The position numbers and the translations under genes are program-made. This document shows positions 19,882-30,375 of a DNA stretch of 64,000 nucleotides, piece by piece (the first letter of the stretch is position 1; each line of letters starts with the position of its first letter). Where the stretch lies: NCBI GenBank assembly GCA_017792445.1, contig CP051232.1, positions 2,020,001 to 2,084,000 on the forward strand. Reading direction: 5' to 3'. The notes beneath the pieces were generated by a model, which saw only the letters and a program-made list of their open reading frames with translations, searched no databases and had not been told where the DNA came from. The stretch comes from Maritimibacter sp. GTDB taxonomy: Bacteria > Pseudomonadota > Alphaproteobacteria > Rhodobacterales > Rhodobacteraceae.

Positions 19882-20020
19882 CGGTCCCTCCATCGCCGTG
19901 TGTCGGGCAGGTTAGGGCGCAATGGTTACCATCTGGTGAGCGCGGCTCTGGACGCTGCGCTGCGCCGCAAATATCTACGGCGCAGAACAGACCCAACCGG
20001 AACCGGACACGGAGCCCGCC

Positions 20021-20485
20021 ATGCGCATCGACTATCCCGCCATCACGAAGACCATCGGCGCGCTGACGGAAGGCGAAACCGACGCCGTCGCCCTGATGGC
20101 CACGGTGGCCTGCGAGCTTCACCATGCGGACGAGCGGTTCGACTGGACAGGCTTTTACCGCGTCACCGCGCCAGAGATTCTGAAGATCGGTCCCTATCAG
20201 GGCGGTCACGGCTGTCTTGTCATCCCCTTCGCGAAAGGCGTCTGCGGCGCCGCCGCGCGCACGGGTGAAACCCAGCTGGTGCCTGACGTCGATGCCTTCC
20301 CCGGCCACATCGCCTGCGCCTCGTCCACCCGGTCGGAAATCGTGCTGCCGGTGCGCGACGCGGGCGGCAATATCATCGCGGTGCTCGACATCGACAGCGA
20401 CCGGCCCGATGCGTTCGACGATACGGATGCAGCGGAACTGGCGAAGATCCTTGCATCGGTCTTCGCGCGGCCGGGCGTCGCCTGA
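20021..20485 (+). CDS. msrC: free methionine-(R)-sulfoxide reductase (GAF domain)
   Basis: A 154-residue cytoplasmic GAF protein that reduces free methionine-R-sulfoxide. The three redox cysteines are at 65, 75 and 99 (GCLVIPFAKGVCG and HIAC), spaced 10 and 24 residues apart exactly as in Escherichia coli YebR. The block VPDVDAFPGHIAC and SRSEIVLP-like TRSEIVLP complete the family signature. It is followed by rluA after 51 bases. Confidence 0.92.
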   Translation: MRIDYPAITKTIGALTEGETDAVALMATVACELHHADERFDWTGFYRVTAPEILKIGPYQGGHGCLVIPFAKGVCGAAARTGETQLVPDVDAFPGHIACASSTRSEIVLPVRDAGGNIIAVLDIDSDRPDAFDDTDAAELAKILASVFARPGVA

Positions 20486-20536
20486 GCCTCCGCTGGCGGC
20501 TTGCGTCCTTGTCAGTGCAGCGCTAGGCCGCCGGTC

Positions 20537-21196
20537 ATGTCCGATGTCTACAACCCGCCCGACACTCCGCTAGAGGTGATCCACGCCGATCACGAGATCC
20601 TCGTGGTCGACAAGCCCTCTGGCCTGTTGTCGGTTCCGGGCAAGGGCGAACACCTTTCCGACTGCCTGCTAAGCCGGGTGCAGGACGCGTTTCCCGAGGC
20701 CCTGCTGGTGCATCGGCTGGACCGCGATACGTCCGGCGTGATGATCTTCGCGCTGACGCCCTCGGCCCAGCGGCATCTGGGGCTTCAGTTCGAGAAGCGG
20801 CAGACCAAGAAAACCTACGTCGCCCGCGTCTGGGGCCGGCTGGAGCCCGCGAAAGGCACCGTGGACCTGCCGCTGATCGTGGACTGGCCGAACCGCCCGT
20901 TGCAGATGGTCGATCACGAGAACGGCAAGCCCGCTCATACCGACTGGCGGGTGATGCGGTTCGAAGATGCGAATGGCGCCGAGACGACGCGAGTGCGCCT
21001 GATGCCCAAGACGGGGCGAAGCCACCAGTTGCGGGTTCACATGAAGGCGCTGGGCCACCCGATCCTGGGCGACCCGTTCTATGCGGAAGGCCACGCACGC
21101 GACTTCCCGCGGCTGATGCTGCATTCCGAAAGCCTGCGTCTGCGCCATCCCGACGGCGGTGTCGGCGTGACCTTCAAGGCGTCCGTTCCGTTCTGA
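20537..21196 (+). CDS. rluA: RluA-type pseudouridine synthase
   Basis: A 219-residue enzyme, the same length as Escherichia coli RluA, which modifies 23S rRNA U746 and tRNA U32. The catalytic Asp is in HRLDRDTSGVM. Blocks KKTYVARVWG, VDLPLIVDWPNRP, TGRSHQLRVHMKALGHPILGDPFYA match RluA almost word for word, supporting that specificity over RluC/RluD. The start at 20537 fits; no S4 domain is present, as expected. Confidence 0.93.
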   Translation: MSDVYNPPDTPLEVIHADHEILVVDKPSGLLSVPGKGEHLSDCLLSRVQDAFPEALLVHRLDRDTSGVMIFALTPSAQRHLGLQFEKRQTKKTYVARVWGRLEPAKGTVDLPLIVDWPNRPLQMVDHENGKPAHTDWRVMRFEDANGAETTRVRLMPKTGRSHQLRVHMKALGHPILGDPFYAEGHARDFPRLMLHSESLRLRHPDGGVGVTFKASVPF

Positions 21197-21215
21197 GAAG
21201 GGCGATCCCGCAGGA

Positions 21216-21542
21216 TCAGTTCAGCTGCACCTGCAGCGGATAGTGACCGTCCTCGAAATCGCCGAACAGGTCCGGCAGGTCGGGATGGTCGACAGGTTCG
21301 CCGGAGTAATCGGCGACAAGGTTCTGCTCCGAGACGTAGGCCACGTAGTAGCTGTTCTCATTCTCGGCCAGCAGGTGATAAAAGGGCTGCTCTTTCGACG
21401 GACGGCTGTCCTCGGGGATCGCGCGGTACCACTCTTCGGTGTTGGAGAACATGGCGTCCACATCGAACACGACGCCCCGAAAGGGGTGCTTCTTGTGACG
21501 TACGACCTGGCCCAGAGAATACTTGGCGCGCGATTTGAACAT
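21216..21542 (-). CDS. hspQ: heat shock protein HspQ
   Basis: A 108-residue protein of the HspQ/hemimethylated-DNA-binding family. It shows KYSLGQVVRHKKHPFRGVVFDVD at residues 6-28 and an NEEWYRAIPEDSRP-like block, then QPFYHLLAENENSYYVAYVSEQNL. In enterobacteria it affects stability of DnaA and acts as an adaptor for Lon. The ATG at 21542 has a gggggc stretch 6 bases ahead. It is convergent with rluA, 19 bases away. Confidence 0.92.
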   Translation of the reverse strand: MFKSRAKYSLGQVVRHKKHPFRGVVFDVDAMFSNTEEWYRAIPEDSRPSKEQPFYHLLAENENSYYVAYVSEQNLVADYSGEPVDHPDLPDLFGDFEDGHYPLQVQLN

Positions 21543-21772
21543 AATTTTGCCCCCGTTTCGCCAGATTCTTACCGGAGTCGAGCGCCTGCGTCCATGCAAC
21601 CGCCCGTAAATTCGGGGAAACAGTCTGTAAGGTCAGGTCCGACAGTGGTTTCGTCGACCTGCGCAATCGCCGCGACACGGACGGATTCGTGAAGGGGTCG
21701 AAAACAAAATTCCGTTTCGTACGCGTGACTTTTACTTTAGTCTCCATAGGCAAAAGAACACAAGAGGGGCAT

Positions 21773-22351
21773 ATGGGCAGGACCCTTCGCGCATTGATAC
21801 TGCTGGCGTTCGTCGCGTCCTGCGGCGGCGGCAGTGTCGAACCGCCGCGAAATCTGGACAACGCTTGCGCGATTCTCGCAGAGCGTCCGGACTTTAAACG
21901 TGCGTTTCGCCGGGCGGAGCGCAAATGGAACGTGCCGGTGCACGTCCAGATGTCGACGATCTACCACGAGTCGAAGTTCGAGGGCGACGCACGCACGCCG
22001 CTTAAGTTCGCGCTGGGCGTGATCCCGATGGGCCGGCTCAGTTCGGCCTACGGCTATAGTCAGGCACTGGACGGCACCTGGGATGAATACCTTGCCGCCG
22101 AAGGGCGCCGGAACGCCAAGCGGGACGATATCCGCGACGCTACCGACTTCATCGGTTGGTACATGACCAATACCGAGCGGCGGCTGGGCATTTCCAAACG
22201 CGACGCCCGCAACCAGTACCTTGCCTATCACGAAGGGCAGGCGGGTTATGCGCGGGGAAGCTTCAAGGCGAAGCCGTGGCTGATGCGCTATGCCGACAGC
22301 GTGCAGGAACGCGCGATCATGTACGAGATCCAGCTGCGCAGCTGCCGCTAG
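21773..22351 (+). CDS. lytic-transglycosylase-like lipoprotein
   Basis: A 192-residue putative lipoprotein: the N-terminus MGRTLRALILLAFVASC has a lipobox with Cys17. The mature part resembles an SLT-type fold, with a candidate catalytic Glu in YHESKFEGDA and YGYSQALDGTWDEY, followed by a transglycosylase-like AYHEGQAGYARG. It may cleave peptidoglycan at the outer membrane. The ATG has gagggg 4 bases ahead. It stands alone, ending at a hairpin shared with lolA. Confidence 0.82.
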   Translation: MGRTLRALILLAFVASCGGGSVEPPRNLDNACAILAERPDFKRAFRRAERKWNVPVHVQMSTIYHESKFEGDARTPLKFALGVIPMGRLSSAYGYSQALDGTWDEYLAAEGRRNAKRDDIRDATDFIGWYMTNTERRLGISKRDARNQYLAYHEGQAGYARGSFKAKPWLMRYADSVQERAIMYEIQLRSCR

Positions 22352-22371
22352 TTCGCAGGTTCCGGAATGGA

Positions 22372-22399
22372 AAACGCCGCCCTCGACGGGGCGGCGTTT
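22372..22399. terminator. bidirectional terminator between transglycosylase-like gene and lolA
   Basis: A perfect 10-bp inverted repeat (aaacgccgcc / ggcggcgttt) with an 8-base loop, in the 69 bases between two convergent genes. A and T at the outer ends give short U tracts in both directions. Confidence 0.75.
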
Positions 22400-22420
22400 C
22401 GCGTTCGGGGAAGGGCGCGA

Positions 22421-23023
22421 TCAAAGACCGCGCTTGCGGATCTCGTCGGGAATGTTGAACAGACCAACGCGCGGGCTTTGCTCGGTATCCAGATCGTTCA
22501 GTGTGACGGTGGTGCGGGTGCCGTCGCCGCTGGTGATGATCCACTGGCGCAGTTCGACCGGCGGGCCGGTGAACTTCAGACGGATGTTGCCGTACTCGGG
22601 GTTCTCCGGGTCCTGCGCCACGATCATGGTCGAGGTCCCGTCATATTCGAACGCGGTCACCATGTTGGCGCGGCCAAGGTTCACGTTCCGCTCCAGAATG
22701 ATGCTAAGCGGCGTGCGGCGCAGCGGGTACTGTTCGGGCGGCTGGTTTGACTTGTTGTCGAAGATCGCGACCTGCCCGCCGCCGGCGATGACCAGTGCGT
22801 CGTTCGGCGGATCGTACTCGAACCGAATCCGCCCGGGGCGGCGGATGTAGATCGTGCCCGTCGCGATAGAGCCGTCGTCATTGATCTGGGTGAACCGGCC
22901 CGACGCATCGGTGATCGAGTTCAGGTAGGCCGAGATCTGGTTCAGGTTCAGCGCGTCCGCAGAGGCTTGCTGAACCGATGCCGCCAGAAGCAGCGGCAGA
23001 AAGAGGAGGCGAAAGAGTTTCAT
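22421..23023 (-). CDS. lolA: outer-membrane lipoprotein carrier protein LolA
   Basis: This 200-residue periplasmic chaperone carries lipoproteins from the LolCDE complex to the outer membrane. A signal peptide (MKLFRLLFLPLLLAASVQQA, cleavage near ASA) precedes a LolA domain with GRFTQINDDG, RPGRIRFEYDPPND and the strand-rich core. The ATG at 23023 is preferred over one 9 bases upstream because it gives the better signal peptide; neither has a strong ribosome binding site. Confidence 0.9.
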   Translation of the reverse strand: MKLFRLLFLPLLLAASVQQASADALNLNQISAYLNSITDASGRFTQINDDGSIATGTIYIRRPGRIRFEYDPPNDALVIAGGGQVAIFDNKSNQPPEQYPLRRTPLSIILERNVNLGRANMVTAFEYDGTSTMIVAQDPENPEYGNIRLKFTGPPVELRQWIITSGDGTRTTVTLNDLDTEQSPRVGLFNIPDEIRKRGL

Positions 23024-23125
23024 GCCGCGCATTTAAGCATGTCGGCGCGGGTTTGCACCTGTCGACATTTCACGTTGCGGAGATTCGCCAAGCGCGGCTC
23101 GGGGGATACGGGGCGGATGCCCTTG

Positions 23126-24163
23126 CTACTCGACCGCGAAGACGACCGAATAGGTCACATCGGCGTCGGTCCGGTTCATGATCTCGACGATGTGGTCGCC
23201 GGACTGCGTCAGTTCTGCCGCGTAGTCGCGGATGCTGGACAGCCGATCCTGCAACACGGTGCTGTCGGGGTTGATGACCCGGTAGGTGATCGGCGGCCCC
23301 TCGGGGACCACGCGGATGTTCAGCGTCTGGCCGCTGTACGCTTGCAGCACATAGCGGCGCGAGTCGCCGGGCGCGAGAAGCCCCAGCAGTTCCGCACCGG
23401 GCGATCCCGCCGCGACATCGACGCGGGTGTCCTCGGGCGCGCCCGCGGGGGCGGACATCGGCAGCGGCATCGACGACGCGTCCGCCTCGACCACGTAATC
23501 GCCAGAGACCCAGCCTTCGATTTCCGGATCGGTCAGCGTCAGGACATTGCACCAGCGCCCACCGTCCACCATCCGGCACCCGAGGTTGCGCAGACCCTGA
23601 CCGTTGGGAAGCCCGGCCAGCACCGCCGACGAGGACGTGGGGCTGGCGCGCAGGTTCAGCGAACCGCCCGGAGAGACGGACACGGCAAATACATCGGGGC
23701 CGCCCCCCAGCGAGTCCGCGAAGTCGCCGGCAAGCACTTCGTTGGCCGCATTGTCGACCGAGATATTCAGCGTGAAGTTAGAGGTTTCGCCCTGCCGCGC
23801 GGCGGCGCGGTACAGGTAGACCGTCACGGTGTATTCGCCTGTTTGCGTCAGGGTGCGCGACCAGTCGTTCGGCGGACTGGTGAACTCGCCCACGGCCAGC
23901 GCCTCGTCCCCGGGACCACGCCCGGGCGCGTAAAGGTTGAAGTAGGTGGACGGATTGTCCGAGGTCAGGGTGACCCGCACCGTTTGCCCGACCTCGGCGT
24001 TGAAGCGGAATTCGGCGGTCTCGTCGCCGGTGACGGCTTCGCTGATCGTGGTGATGTCGGCCCCGTCAGGCACTCTGGCGCCAAGGGTGAGATCCTGCGC
24101 TGTGGCAGGCAGGCCCGCCACGGCAAGCACTACGGCAGCAAGAAGGGTTCTGGACCAGATCAT
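23126..24163 (-). CDS. secreted SH3-like and beta-sandwich domain protein
   Basis: A 345-residue exported protein (signal peptide cleaved near LPATA). Two beta-sandwich segments resemble pre-peptidase C-terminal domains (about 25-130, with FNLYAPG and GEYTVTVYLY; and about 255-345, with SGDHIVEIMN). Between them is a bacterial SH3-like domain (about 155-225, with LNLRASPTSSSAVLAGLPNGQ, GGRWCNV and GWVSGDYV). It probably works in the periplasm, perhaps at peptidoglycan, but no function is known. The start has gaggggg 6 bases ahead. It is the last gene before lolA on the same strand. Confidence 0.75.
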   Translation of the reverse strand: MIWSRTLLAAVVLAVAGLPATAQDLTLGARVPDGADITTISEAVTGDETAEFRFNAEVGQTVRVTLTSDNPSTYFNLYAPGRGPGDEALAVGEFTSPPNDWSRTLTQTGEYTVTVYLYRAAARQGETSNFTLNISVDNAANEVLAGDFADSLGGGPDVFAVSVSPGGSLNLRASPTSSSAVLAGLPNGQGLRNLGCRMVDGGRWCNVLTLTDPEIEGWVSGDYVVEADASSMPLPMSAPAGAPEDTRVDVAAGSPGAELLGLLAPGDSRRYVLQAYSGQTLNIRVVPEGPPITYRVINPDSTVLQDRLSSIRDYAAELTQSGDHIVEIMNRTDADVTYSVVFAVE

Positions 24164-24323
24164 TTTCGCCCCCTCGGCATGGCCTGTCCCACGTCAGGCC
24201 GAAAACTGACTTCAGGTTAATAACGCGAACCGGACAGTCAATGCGGCACACGCCCCGCGAGGTGCGGAGCGTGTGTGAGGGTTTGCCGATGTTGGGGGCC
24301 ACCTGCCGTCGCGGCGGCTGGCG

Positions 24324-27300
24324 TCAGTGCTGTTCGGGCACCAGGATCTCGCGCTTGCCGACGTGGTTCGCGGTGCTGACCACGCCCTCTTCTTCCATCT
24401 GCTCGACCAGCCGGGCGGCCTTGTTGTAGCCGATGGCCAGCTTGCGCTGGATGTACGAGGTCGAGCACTTGCGGTCCTTGATGACGATGGCGACGGCCTG
24501 ATCGTACAGCGCGTCCTCGCCGCCGGTGTTGCCGCCAAGGCCAAGCACCAGGTCGATGTCGCTTTCCTTGTCGTCGTCCGGCCCTTCGACCACGCCGCCG
24601 ACATAGTCGGGCGGACCGTAGGCCTTGAGGTAGTTGACGATTTCCTCGACCTCTTCGTCCGAGACGAAGGGGCCGTGGACGCGGGTGATCTTGGCGCCGC
24701 CCGCCATGTACAGCATGTCGCCCATGCCCAGCAGCTGCTCGGCGCCCTGTTCCCCGAGGATCGTGCGGCTGTCGACCTTCGAGGTCACCTGGAACGAAAT
24801 CCGGGTGGGGAAGTTCGCCTTGATCGTGCCGGTGATGACGTCCACCGACGGGCGCTGCGTTGCCATGATCAGGTGGATGCCCGAGGCCCGCGCCATCTGC
24901 GCAAGGCGCTGGATGCAGGCTTCGATCTCCTTGCCCGCGACCATCATCAGGTCGGCCATCTCGTCGACGATGACGACGATGTAGGGCAGTTTGACCGGAC
25001 GGAATTCCTCGGTCTCGAAGATCGGGTCGCCGGTCTCGTCGTCAAACCCGGTCTGGACAGTGCGGCTGAACATCTCGTTGCGGCTCAGCGCGTCGGCGAC
25101 GCGGCCATTGAAGCCCTCGATGTTGCGGACGCCCATCTTGGACATCTTGCGATAGCGCTCTTCCATCTCGCCCACGACCCATTTCAGCGCGACGACGGCC
25201 TTCTTGGGGTCGGTGACCACAGGGGACAGCAGGTGCGGGATGCCGTCGTAAACCGACAGTTCCAGCATCTTCGGGTCGATCATGATCAGGCGGCACTCTT
25301 CCGGTGTCAGCTTGTACAGCAGCGACAGGATCATGGTGTTGATCGCGACCGACTTACCAGAGCCCGTGGTCCCGGCGATCAGCAGGTGAGGCATCTTGGC
25401 GAGGTTTGCGACAACCGGGTCGCCGCCGATGTCCTTGCCAAGCGCCAGCGGCAGGCGCTGGTTGCCGTCGCCGAAGTCGCGGGTGGCGAGGATCTCGCGC
25501 AGCACGACCTTCTCGCGGTTCGCGTTGGGAAGTTCGATGCCGATGACGGACCGGCCGGGCACCGTCGAGACGCGCGCGGAAAGGGCCGACATCGAGCGGG
25601 CGATGTCGTCGGCAAGTCCGATCACGCGGCTGGCCTTGAGGCCGGGCGCCGGTTCCAGTTCGTACATGGTGACCACGGGGCCGGGACGGACCGAGACGAT
25701 CTCGCCCTTCACGCCATAGTCGTCCAGCACGGTTTCCAGCATCCGCGCGTTCATCTCCAGCGCCTCGTCGCTGAGATGGTGGCGTTCCACCTCTACCGGG
25801 CTGGAAAGAAGCGACAGCGGCGGGTTCTGATAGTCGTCGGCGGGATCGTCGAACTGCAGCGCCGGCTGGGCTTCGGCCTGCGCCTGACGCGACGGGGCGG
25901 TCTTGCGGTGCGTGTGCTGGACCATCCCGCGCGGGTCCGGACCCGGGGCAGGGGAGGCGGCGGGCATCGTCGCGGCAGAGGCCGGCGCGGCCTCGCCACG
26001 GCGGATGACCTCGGGCGCGGGCTCGGCGTGACCCTGCGCGTCGTAGGCCACCGGTTCGCGATGCGGATGGAACTCCGGCGCGTCGAAGGTGCCTGCGGGC
26101 TCGGCCTCGATCCGGTACTCGGCTGCGGGCTGCGGCGCCGGGGCACGGGCGGGCGCCTCGGGCGTGGCGGCGTGGACCGGACCGGTGCGGACGCCGGCCT
26201 GCGTGGCGGCGTTGTGCATCGCCTGGCGCTGGGCCACGGCGGCGGACACGGCGGACATGCCGGGCGCGCGCAGCGGCGGTTCCTGCATCTGCGCGGCGGT
26301 CACCGGCGGCTCTGGCGGCAGCATGTTGGGGTTGTTCAGCAGCATCGGGCGCGGGCCATGGCCCCGGCCACGGGTCAGCGACGGCTCGGCGCGGGCAGAC
26401 GAGCCCAGCCCCGGCACCTGACGGACACGGGTGCGGATCACGTCGGCGATCTTCGACTTGATGCGGTCCTCGGTGGGGCCGTCGGCGTCGTCGAAGTCCA
26501 GCGGCTGCGGTTCGACCAGTTCCGGCTCGGGCTCCGGCTCGGCGCGCTTCATCAGGCCGGGCAGGCGAATACGCAGGCCGCCTTTGGGCTCGGGCTGCGG
26601 CGCCGGCTCTGCGATCAGCATGTCCGGTTCGTCGTAGTCGTCCGGTTCGGGCGCTTCGATCTCGAAGTGTTCATCGACCGGGCGGCGGGCGACCAGCGGC
26701 GCGCTGCGGGTCATGCGCGGCGCGATCTCGATCTCGGCGGCAAAGGCGGCTTCCTCGGCGGCGGCCTCTTCGGCGGCAAGGCGACGGCGCTCGGACCGTT
26801 CGGCGCGGGCGGCTTTCATCGCCGAAGCGCCACGGACGGCGCCGTTCAGCGCACCCGACGCGCCGCGACCGGCAAGGGTCATCAGGCTGGCATAGGCAAG
26901 GACGACGCCATAGCCCATGAACCGCGCGGTGGCGCGCAGTTCCGGCACGGTGAAGCCGAGAACGAACAGCGCCATGGCGACGGTGCCTGCCGCGAACAGC
27001 AGCGCAAGGAACTTCAGCCCGAAGGCGGCGCCAACGGGCACGACACCCAGCACCGCGCCCAGCACGGTATCGCCGAACAGACCGCCAAGGCCGAAGGAAT
27101 GGGTCCAGACCGAGCTGGGAACGTGGGTCGACGCGTAGACCGAGGCAACCGCGATGGCGATCGGGGCGAAGATCACGCGGCCAATGGCGCGGTCAGACCC
27201 CTTGTGCAGCACAAAGCGGAGACCCCATGCGCCGAACACCAGCGGGAAGCCCCATGCGCCGAAGCCCACGATGATGAACAGCGGCGAGGCGATGGAGGCC

Positions 27301-27509
27301 CCGAACCGGCCCAGCAGGTTCTGTGCCGGTTGGTCGGTGGCCGACAGCCACGAGGGATCGTCGGGCACGTAGGATCCGAGGATCATCGCCGAAAGCAAAC
27401 CGAGTATCAGAAGCGCGACGCCCAGCAGTTCCTTGCCGCGGCGTTCGATAATCGCCTGCGTTTTGCTGTCGAAAAGGCGCTCTCGCTGTCTGACCTGATA
27501 GGAAGCCAT
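24324..27509 (-). CDS. ftsK: DNA translocase FtsK
   Basis: A 1061-residue septal DNA pump. Four hydrophobic segments lie in the first 220 residues. A long linker rich in Pro, Ala and Glu (about 230-570) follows, then the RecA-like motor with Walker A GTTGSGKS near residue 712 and Walker [15 protein letters not shown]. The C-terminal winged-helix gamma domain ([31 protein letters not shown]) reads KOPS sequences. The start has gagg 7 bases ahead. It follows the aminotransferase gene by 14 bases. Confidence 0.96.
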   Translation of the reverse strand: MASYQVRQRERLFDSKTQAIIERRGKELLGVALLILGLLSAMILGSYVPDDPSWLSATDQPAQNLLGRFGASIASPLFIIVGFGAWGFPLVFGAWGLRFVLHKGSDRAIGRVIFAPIAIAVASVYASTHVPSSVWTHSFGLGGLFGDTVLGAVLGVVPVGAAFGLKFLALLFAAGTVAMALFVLGFTVPELRATARFMGYGVVLAYASLMTLAGRGASGALNGAVRGASAMKAARAERSERRRLAAEEAAAEEAAFAAEIEIAPRMTRSAPLVARRPVDEHFEIEAPEPDDYDEPDMLIAEPAPQPEPKGGLRIRLPGLMKRAEPEPEPELVEPQPLDFDDADGPTEDRIKSKIADVIRTRVRQVPGLGSSARAEPSLTRGRGHGPRPMLLNNPNMLPPEPPVTAAQMQEPPLRAPGMSAVSAAVAQRQAMHNAATQAGVRTGPVHAATPEAPARAPAPQPAAEYRIEAEPAGTFDAPEFHPHREPVAYDAQGHAEPAPEVIRRGEAAPASAATMPAASPAPGPDPRGMVQHTHRKTAPSRQAQAEAQPALQFDDPADDYQNPPLSLLSSPVEVERHHLSDEALEMNARMLETVLDDYGVKGEIVSVRPGPVVTMYELEPAPGLKASRVIGLADDIARSMSALSARVSTVPGRSVIGIELPNANREKVVLREILATRDFGDGNQRLPLALGKDIGGDPVVANLAKMPHLLIAGTTGSGKSVAINTMILSLLYKLTPEECRLIMIDPKMLELSVYDGIPHLLSPVVTDPKKAVVALKWVVGEMEERYRKMSKMGVRNIEGFNGRVADALSRNEMFSRTVQTGFDDETGDPIFETEEFRPVKLPYIVVIVDEMADLMMVAGKEIEACIQRLAQMARASGIHLIMATQRPSVDVITGTIKANFPTRISFQVTSKVDSRTILGEQGAEQLLGMGDMLYMAGGAKITRVHGPFVSDEEVEEIVNYLKAYGPPDYVGGVVEGPDDDKESDIDLVLGLGGNTGGEDALYDQAVAIVIKDRKCSTSYIQRKLAIGYNKAARLVEQMEEEGVVSTANHVGKREILVPEQH

Positions 27510-27523
27510 CGGTTACCTCGTCC

Positions 27524-28708
27524 TTACCCGTAAATGCAGTCGCGCAGCATCATGAGGCCGCGTTGCATGTCTTCGATCGGGGCCACCATCGCGACCCGAA
27601 TGTATCCTGCTCCCGGATTTCCCGCGCCGGTGTCGCGTCCGAGATAGGCGCCGGGCAGAACCCGCACCCCGGTCTCGGTCCAAAGTTTCAATGCCGCTTC
27701 CTCGCCGTCCTGAACCGGCAGCCACAGGAAGAACCCGGCGCGCGGCGGCATGTAGTCCTGAACGCCGCCGAAGATCTCGTCGGCGATCTGGTATTTGTCC
27801 TGATACAGCGCGCGGTTCGCCTCGACATGGACCTCGTCGGCCCAGATCCGTTCGGCGGCTCGCTGCAACGGCAGCGGCAGGGGCGCGCCCGCATAGGCGC
27901 GCAGCTTCTTGATCCGGGCGATGCTTTCCGGCCCGCCCGCCACGAAGCCCGAGCGCAGGCCCGGAAGGTTTGACCGCTTGCTGAGCGAGTGGAAGATCAC
28001 GACCCGCTCGGGCGCAGCGCCCATCTCGTAGGCGACTTGAAGCGCACCGACCGGCGCGTCGCCTCGGTAGATCTCGGAATAGCACTCGTCCGCGAAAATC
28101 TGGAAATCGTGCTTTTCGGCCAGTTCGATCAGCCGCGCCCAATAGCCTCGGTCGGCCACCACGCCCTGCGGGTTCGAGGGCGAGCAAAGATAGGCGATCT
28201 CGGTCCGGTCGAGGATCTCGGCGGGCAGGCTTTCGTAATCCGGCAGGAACCCGGTCTCGCGGGTGGCCGGCACGTAGACCGGCTCTGCCCCCACGGCCAG
28301 CGCCGCCACGGCGTAGACCTGATAGAACGGGTTGGGCACCAACACGACCGGCTGCTTGCCGCTGCGCGTTTTCTCGGGGCACAGCGCCATGCAGGCGCCG
28401 AACAGCCCTTCGCGGGTGCCGTTCAGCACCATGATCTGCTTGTCCAGCGCCACCGGCACACCATAGCGGCGACCGATCCAGCCCGAGATCACGTTCAGAA
28501 GCTCGGGGGTGCCGTCGTTCGGAGGATAGCGGCCAAGTTCACCGATGCTGTCGGCGATGATCTGGCCGATCCAGTCCGGGAACGCGTGTTTGGGTTCGCC
28601 CAAGGACATCAGAATGGGATCGCCGCCGGGCGCGTAATCGTCCAGCAGCGTCCGCAGACGCGGAAACGCGTATTCTGGCAGGTTCGAAAACCGCTCTGGG
28701 AACGTCAT
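27524..28708 (-). CDS. class I/II aminotransferase, DapC-like
   Basis: A 394-residue PLP enzyme. The PLP lysine lies in SLSKRSNLPGLRSGF; other fold-type I marks are NDGTPELLNVISGW, SPSNPQG and the IFADECYSEIYRG strand. The order and length resemble succinyldiaminopimelate transaminase (DapC), which would place it in lysine and peptidoglycan precursor synthesis, but other aminotransferases of this clade cannot be excluded. The ATG at 28708 matches the family N-terminus; an in-frame ATG 33 bases earlier is possible. It is directly upstream of ftsK. Confidence 0.8.
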   Translation of the reverse strand: MTFPERFSNLPEYAFPRLRTLLDDYAPGGDPILMSLGEPKHAFPDWIGQIIADSIGELGRYPPNDGTPELLNVISGWIGRRYGVPVALDKQIMVLNGTREGLFGACMALCPEKTRSGKQPVVLVPNPFYQVYAVAALAVGAEPVYVPATRETGFLPDYESLPAEILDRTEIAYLCSPSNPQGVVADRGYWARLIELAEKHDFQIFADECYSEIYRGDAPVGALQVAYEMGAAPERVVIFHSLSKRSNLPGLRSGFVAGGPESIARIKKLRAYAGAPLPLPLQRAAERIWADEVHVEANRALYQDKYQIADEIFGGVQDYMPPRAGFFLWLPVQDGEEAALKLWTETGVRVLPGAYLGRDTGAGNPGAGYIRVAMVAPIEDMQRGLMMLRDCIYG

Positions 28709-28847
28709 CGGTTCGCTATATGCCTCAGGGTCCGGGGTCATTGGCGCCCCGTTTGCCGATCAGCGTACCGGGCAAACCCTGTCCGGTCCAGAAAACGAAA
28801 GGTTTTTCAGACCTTGAGCGACAAAATTGTGTCTTTTAGGCCAGCGC

Positions 28848-30176
28848 CTAGGACAATGTTGCCTCTGCGGCACGACCCAGCCGCAACAGTCTTTCCTCGG
28901 CCATCGGCGGTGCGATGAACAGGATGCCGGTCGAGGGTACGCCGGTCGGCAGCGTCAGCGAGCAGTTGCCCAGCAGGTTGCCGATCCGGGTGTTGCGCAG
29001 CGTCAGCAGGTTCTCGGTCACGTAATAGTCTTCGTCGCGCATCAGGCGGTCCGCATCGGGCGGCAGATTGGGGGCGGTTGGGATCACGACGGCGTCGTAT
29101 TGGGCGGTCGCCTCGGCCCACATCTGGCGGTAGCTGCCCAGCTTGCGCCACGCCGCGACGAAATCCGCCGCGCTGACGGCAGAGCCGCCCCGAAAGCGTT
29201 CCAGGATCGGCTGGAACATCTTGTCGGGCGCGGCCTCGATCACGTCCTTCCAGATGCCATAGGCCTCGGGCGCGTAAAGCAGCGGCGACAGGGCCAGCAT
29301 GTCGTTCACGAAGGGCAGGTCCACCGTGTCGACCGTCGTGCCGGCGTCCTGCAACCGTTTGACGGCGCTTTCGAAACCCTCGCGCGGGCCGTCCCGCAGG
29401 CCGTCCATCGCACCGGTCGTCAGGATCATCAGGCGCGCGCCGTCCAGTGTCGTTCCGCGCAGGTCGGGGGCCTTCGCACCTTCCATGATCGCGGTCAGCA
29501 GCGCCGCGTCCTCGACCGAGCGGCACAGGGGGCCGACGGTGTCGAACCGGTCGCAAAGCGGCACGGCACCGGTCAGCGACAGGCGACCGTGCGTGGTCTT
29601 CAGACCCACAAGGTCGTTCCAGGCCGCGGGAATCCGCACCGATCCGCCTGTGTCCGAGCCGATGCCCGCAGCGGCCAGCCCGAAGGCCACCGACGCCGCC
29701 GCGCCAGAAGACGACCCGCCGGGCACCGCGCCCGCGTCGTTCACGCAGGGCGGCGTCGCCGTCATCGGGTTCAGGCCGAGGCCGGAGAAGGCGAGTTCCG
29801 ACAGATGCGTCTTGCCAAGACAGACCAGCCCGGCGGCCGTTGCGTTTTTCAGGACGGTCGCGTCGCGATCCGGAACCCGGCCTTCCAGCAGCTTGCTGCC
29901 GGCCTCGGTCGCGGTGCCGGCGCTGTCGAACAGGTCCTTCCACGAGATCGGGACGCCGTCCAGCGGCGACAGCCTGCGGCCCGACGCGGCGCGCTGGGCG
30001 GCGGCTTGCGCCTCGGCCCGGGCGCGGTCGGCAGTGGTGCGGGCATAGATCCGGTCGGCATCGGCATGCGCGTCGATGGCCTGCAGGTAGGTCTCGGTCA
30101 GCGCAACGGGGTCGATCTTTCCGTCCGCGATCCCGCGCCCGAGATCCGCCGCCGTCATCCACAACCAGTCGTCCAC
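28848..30176 (-). CDS. amidase signature family protein
   Basis: This 442-residue hydrolase has the Ser-cisSer-Lys triad of the amidase signature family: Lys80 in SWKDLFDSAG, Ser155 in GGSSSG, and nucleophile Ser179 in DTGGSVRIPAA, with the usual spacing of 75 and 24. The start is GTG at 30176, 8 bases after caggagg; an ATG 18 bases on lacks a site. No GatB or GatC gene is adjacent and glutamine-specific features are absent, so it is more likely a catabolic amidase than GatA. It diverges from the UbiH-type gene. Confidence 0.87.
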   Translation of the reverse strand: MDDWLWMTAADLGRGIADGKIDPVALTETYLQAIDAHADADRIYARTTADRARAEAQAAAQRAASGRRLSPLDGVPISWKDLFDSAGTATEAGSKLLEGRVPDRDATVLKNATAAGLVCLGKTHLSELAFSGLGLNPMTATPPCVNDAGAVPGGSSSGAAASVAFGLAAAGIGSDTGGSVRIPAAWNDLVGLKTTHGRLSLTGAVPLCDRFDTVGPLCRSVEDAALLTAIMEGAKAPDLRGTTLDGARLMILTTGAMDGLRDGPREGFESAVKRLQDAGTTVDTVDLPFVNDMLALSPLLYAPEAYGIWKDVIEAAPDKMFQPILERFRGGSAVSAADFVAAWRKLGSYRQMWAEATAQYDAVVIPTAPNLPPDADRLMRDEDYYVTENLLTLRNTRIGNLLGNCSLTLPTGVPSTGILFIAPPMAEERLLRLGRAAEATLS

Positions 30177-30375
30177 GATCCGCACCTCCTGTTTTGCGCC
30201 GACGCTAGTCGCTGCGGGCGGCAGATAAAATGGGGGAAGTCGCGGCGGATGCGCCGGGAAAGGGCGTCTGCCGTTAAACTGTGCGCCCGCGCGGGCCCGC
30301 GACCCGGTGATACGCAGCCAGGCCAACCCATCCTGCCGCATGGACAAATCACGTTTCAGGCGCATATTGCGCGGC

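Noticed and set aside
24327-27533. A 1068-codon open frame on the plus strand, antisense to ftsK
   Set aside because: It is the mirror of ftsK in GC-rich sequence. Its translation is rich in Arg, His, Gly and Asp without recognisable domains, while the minus strand encodes a complete FtsK.
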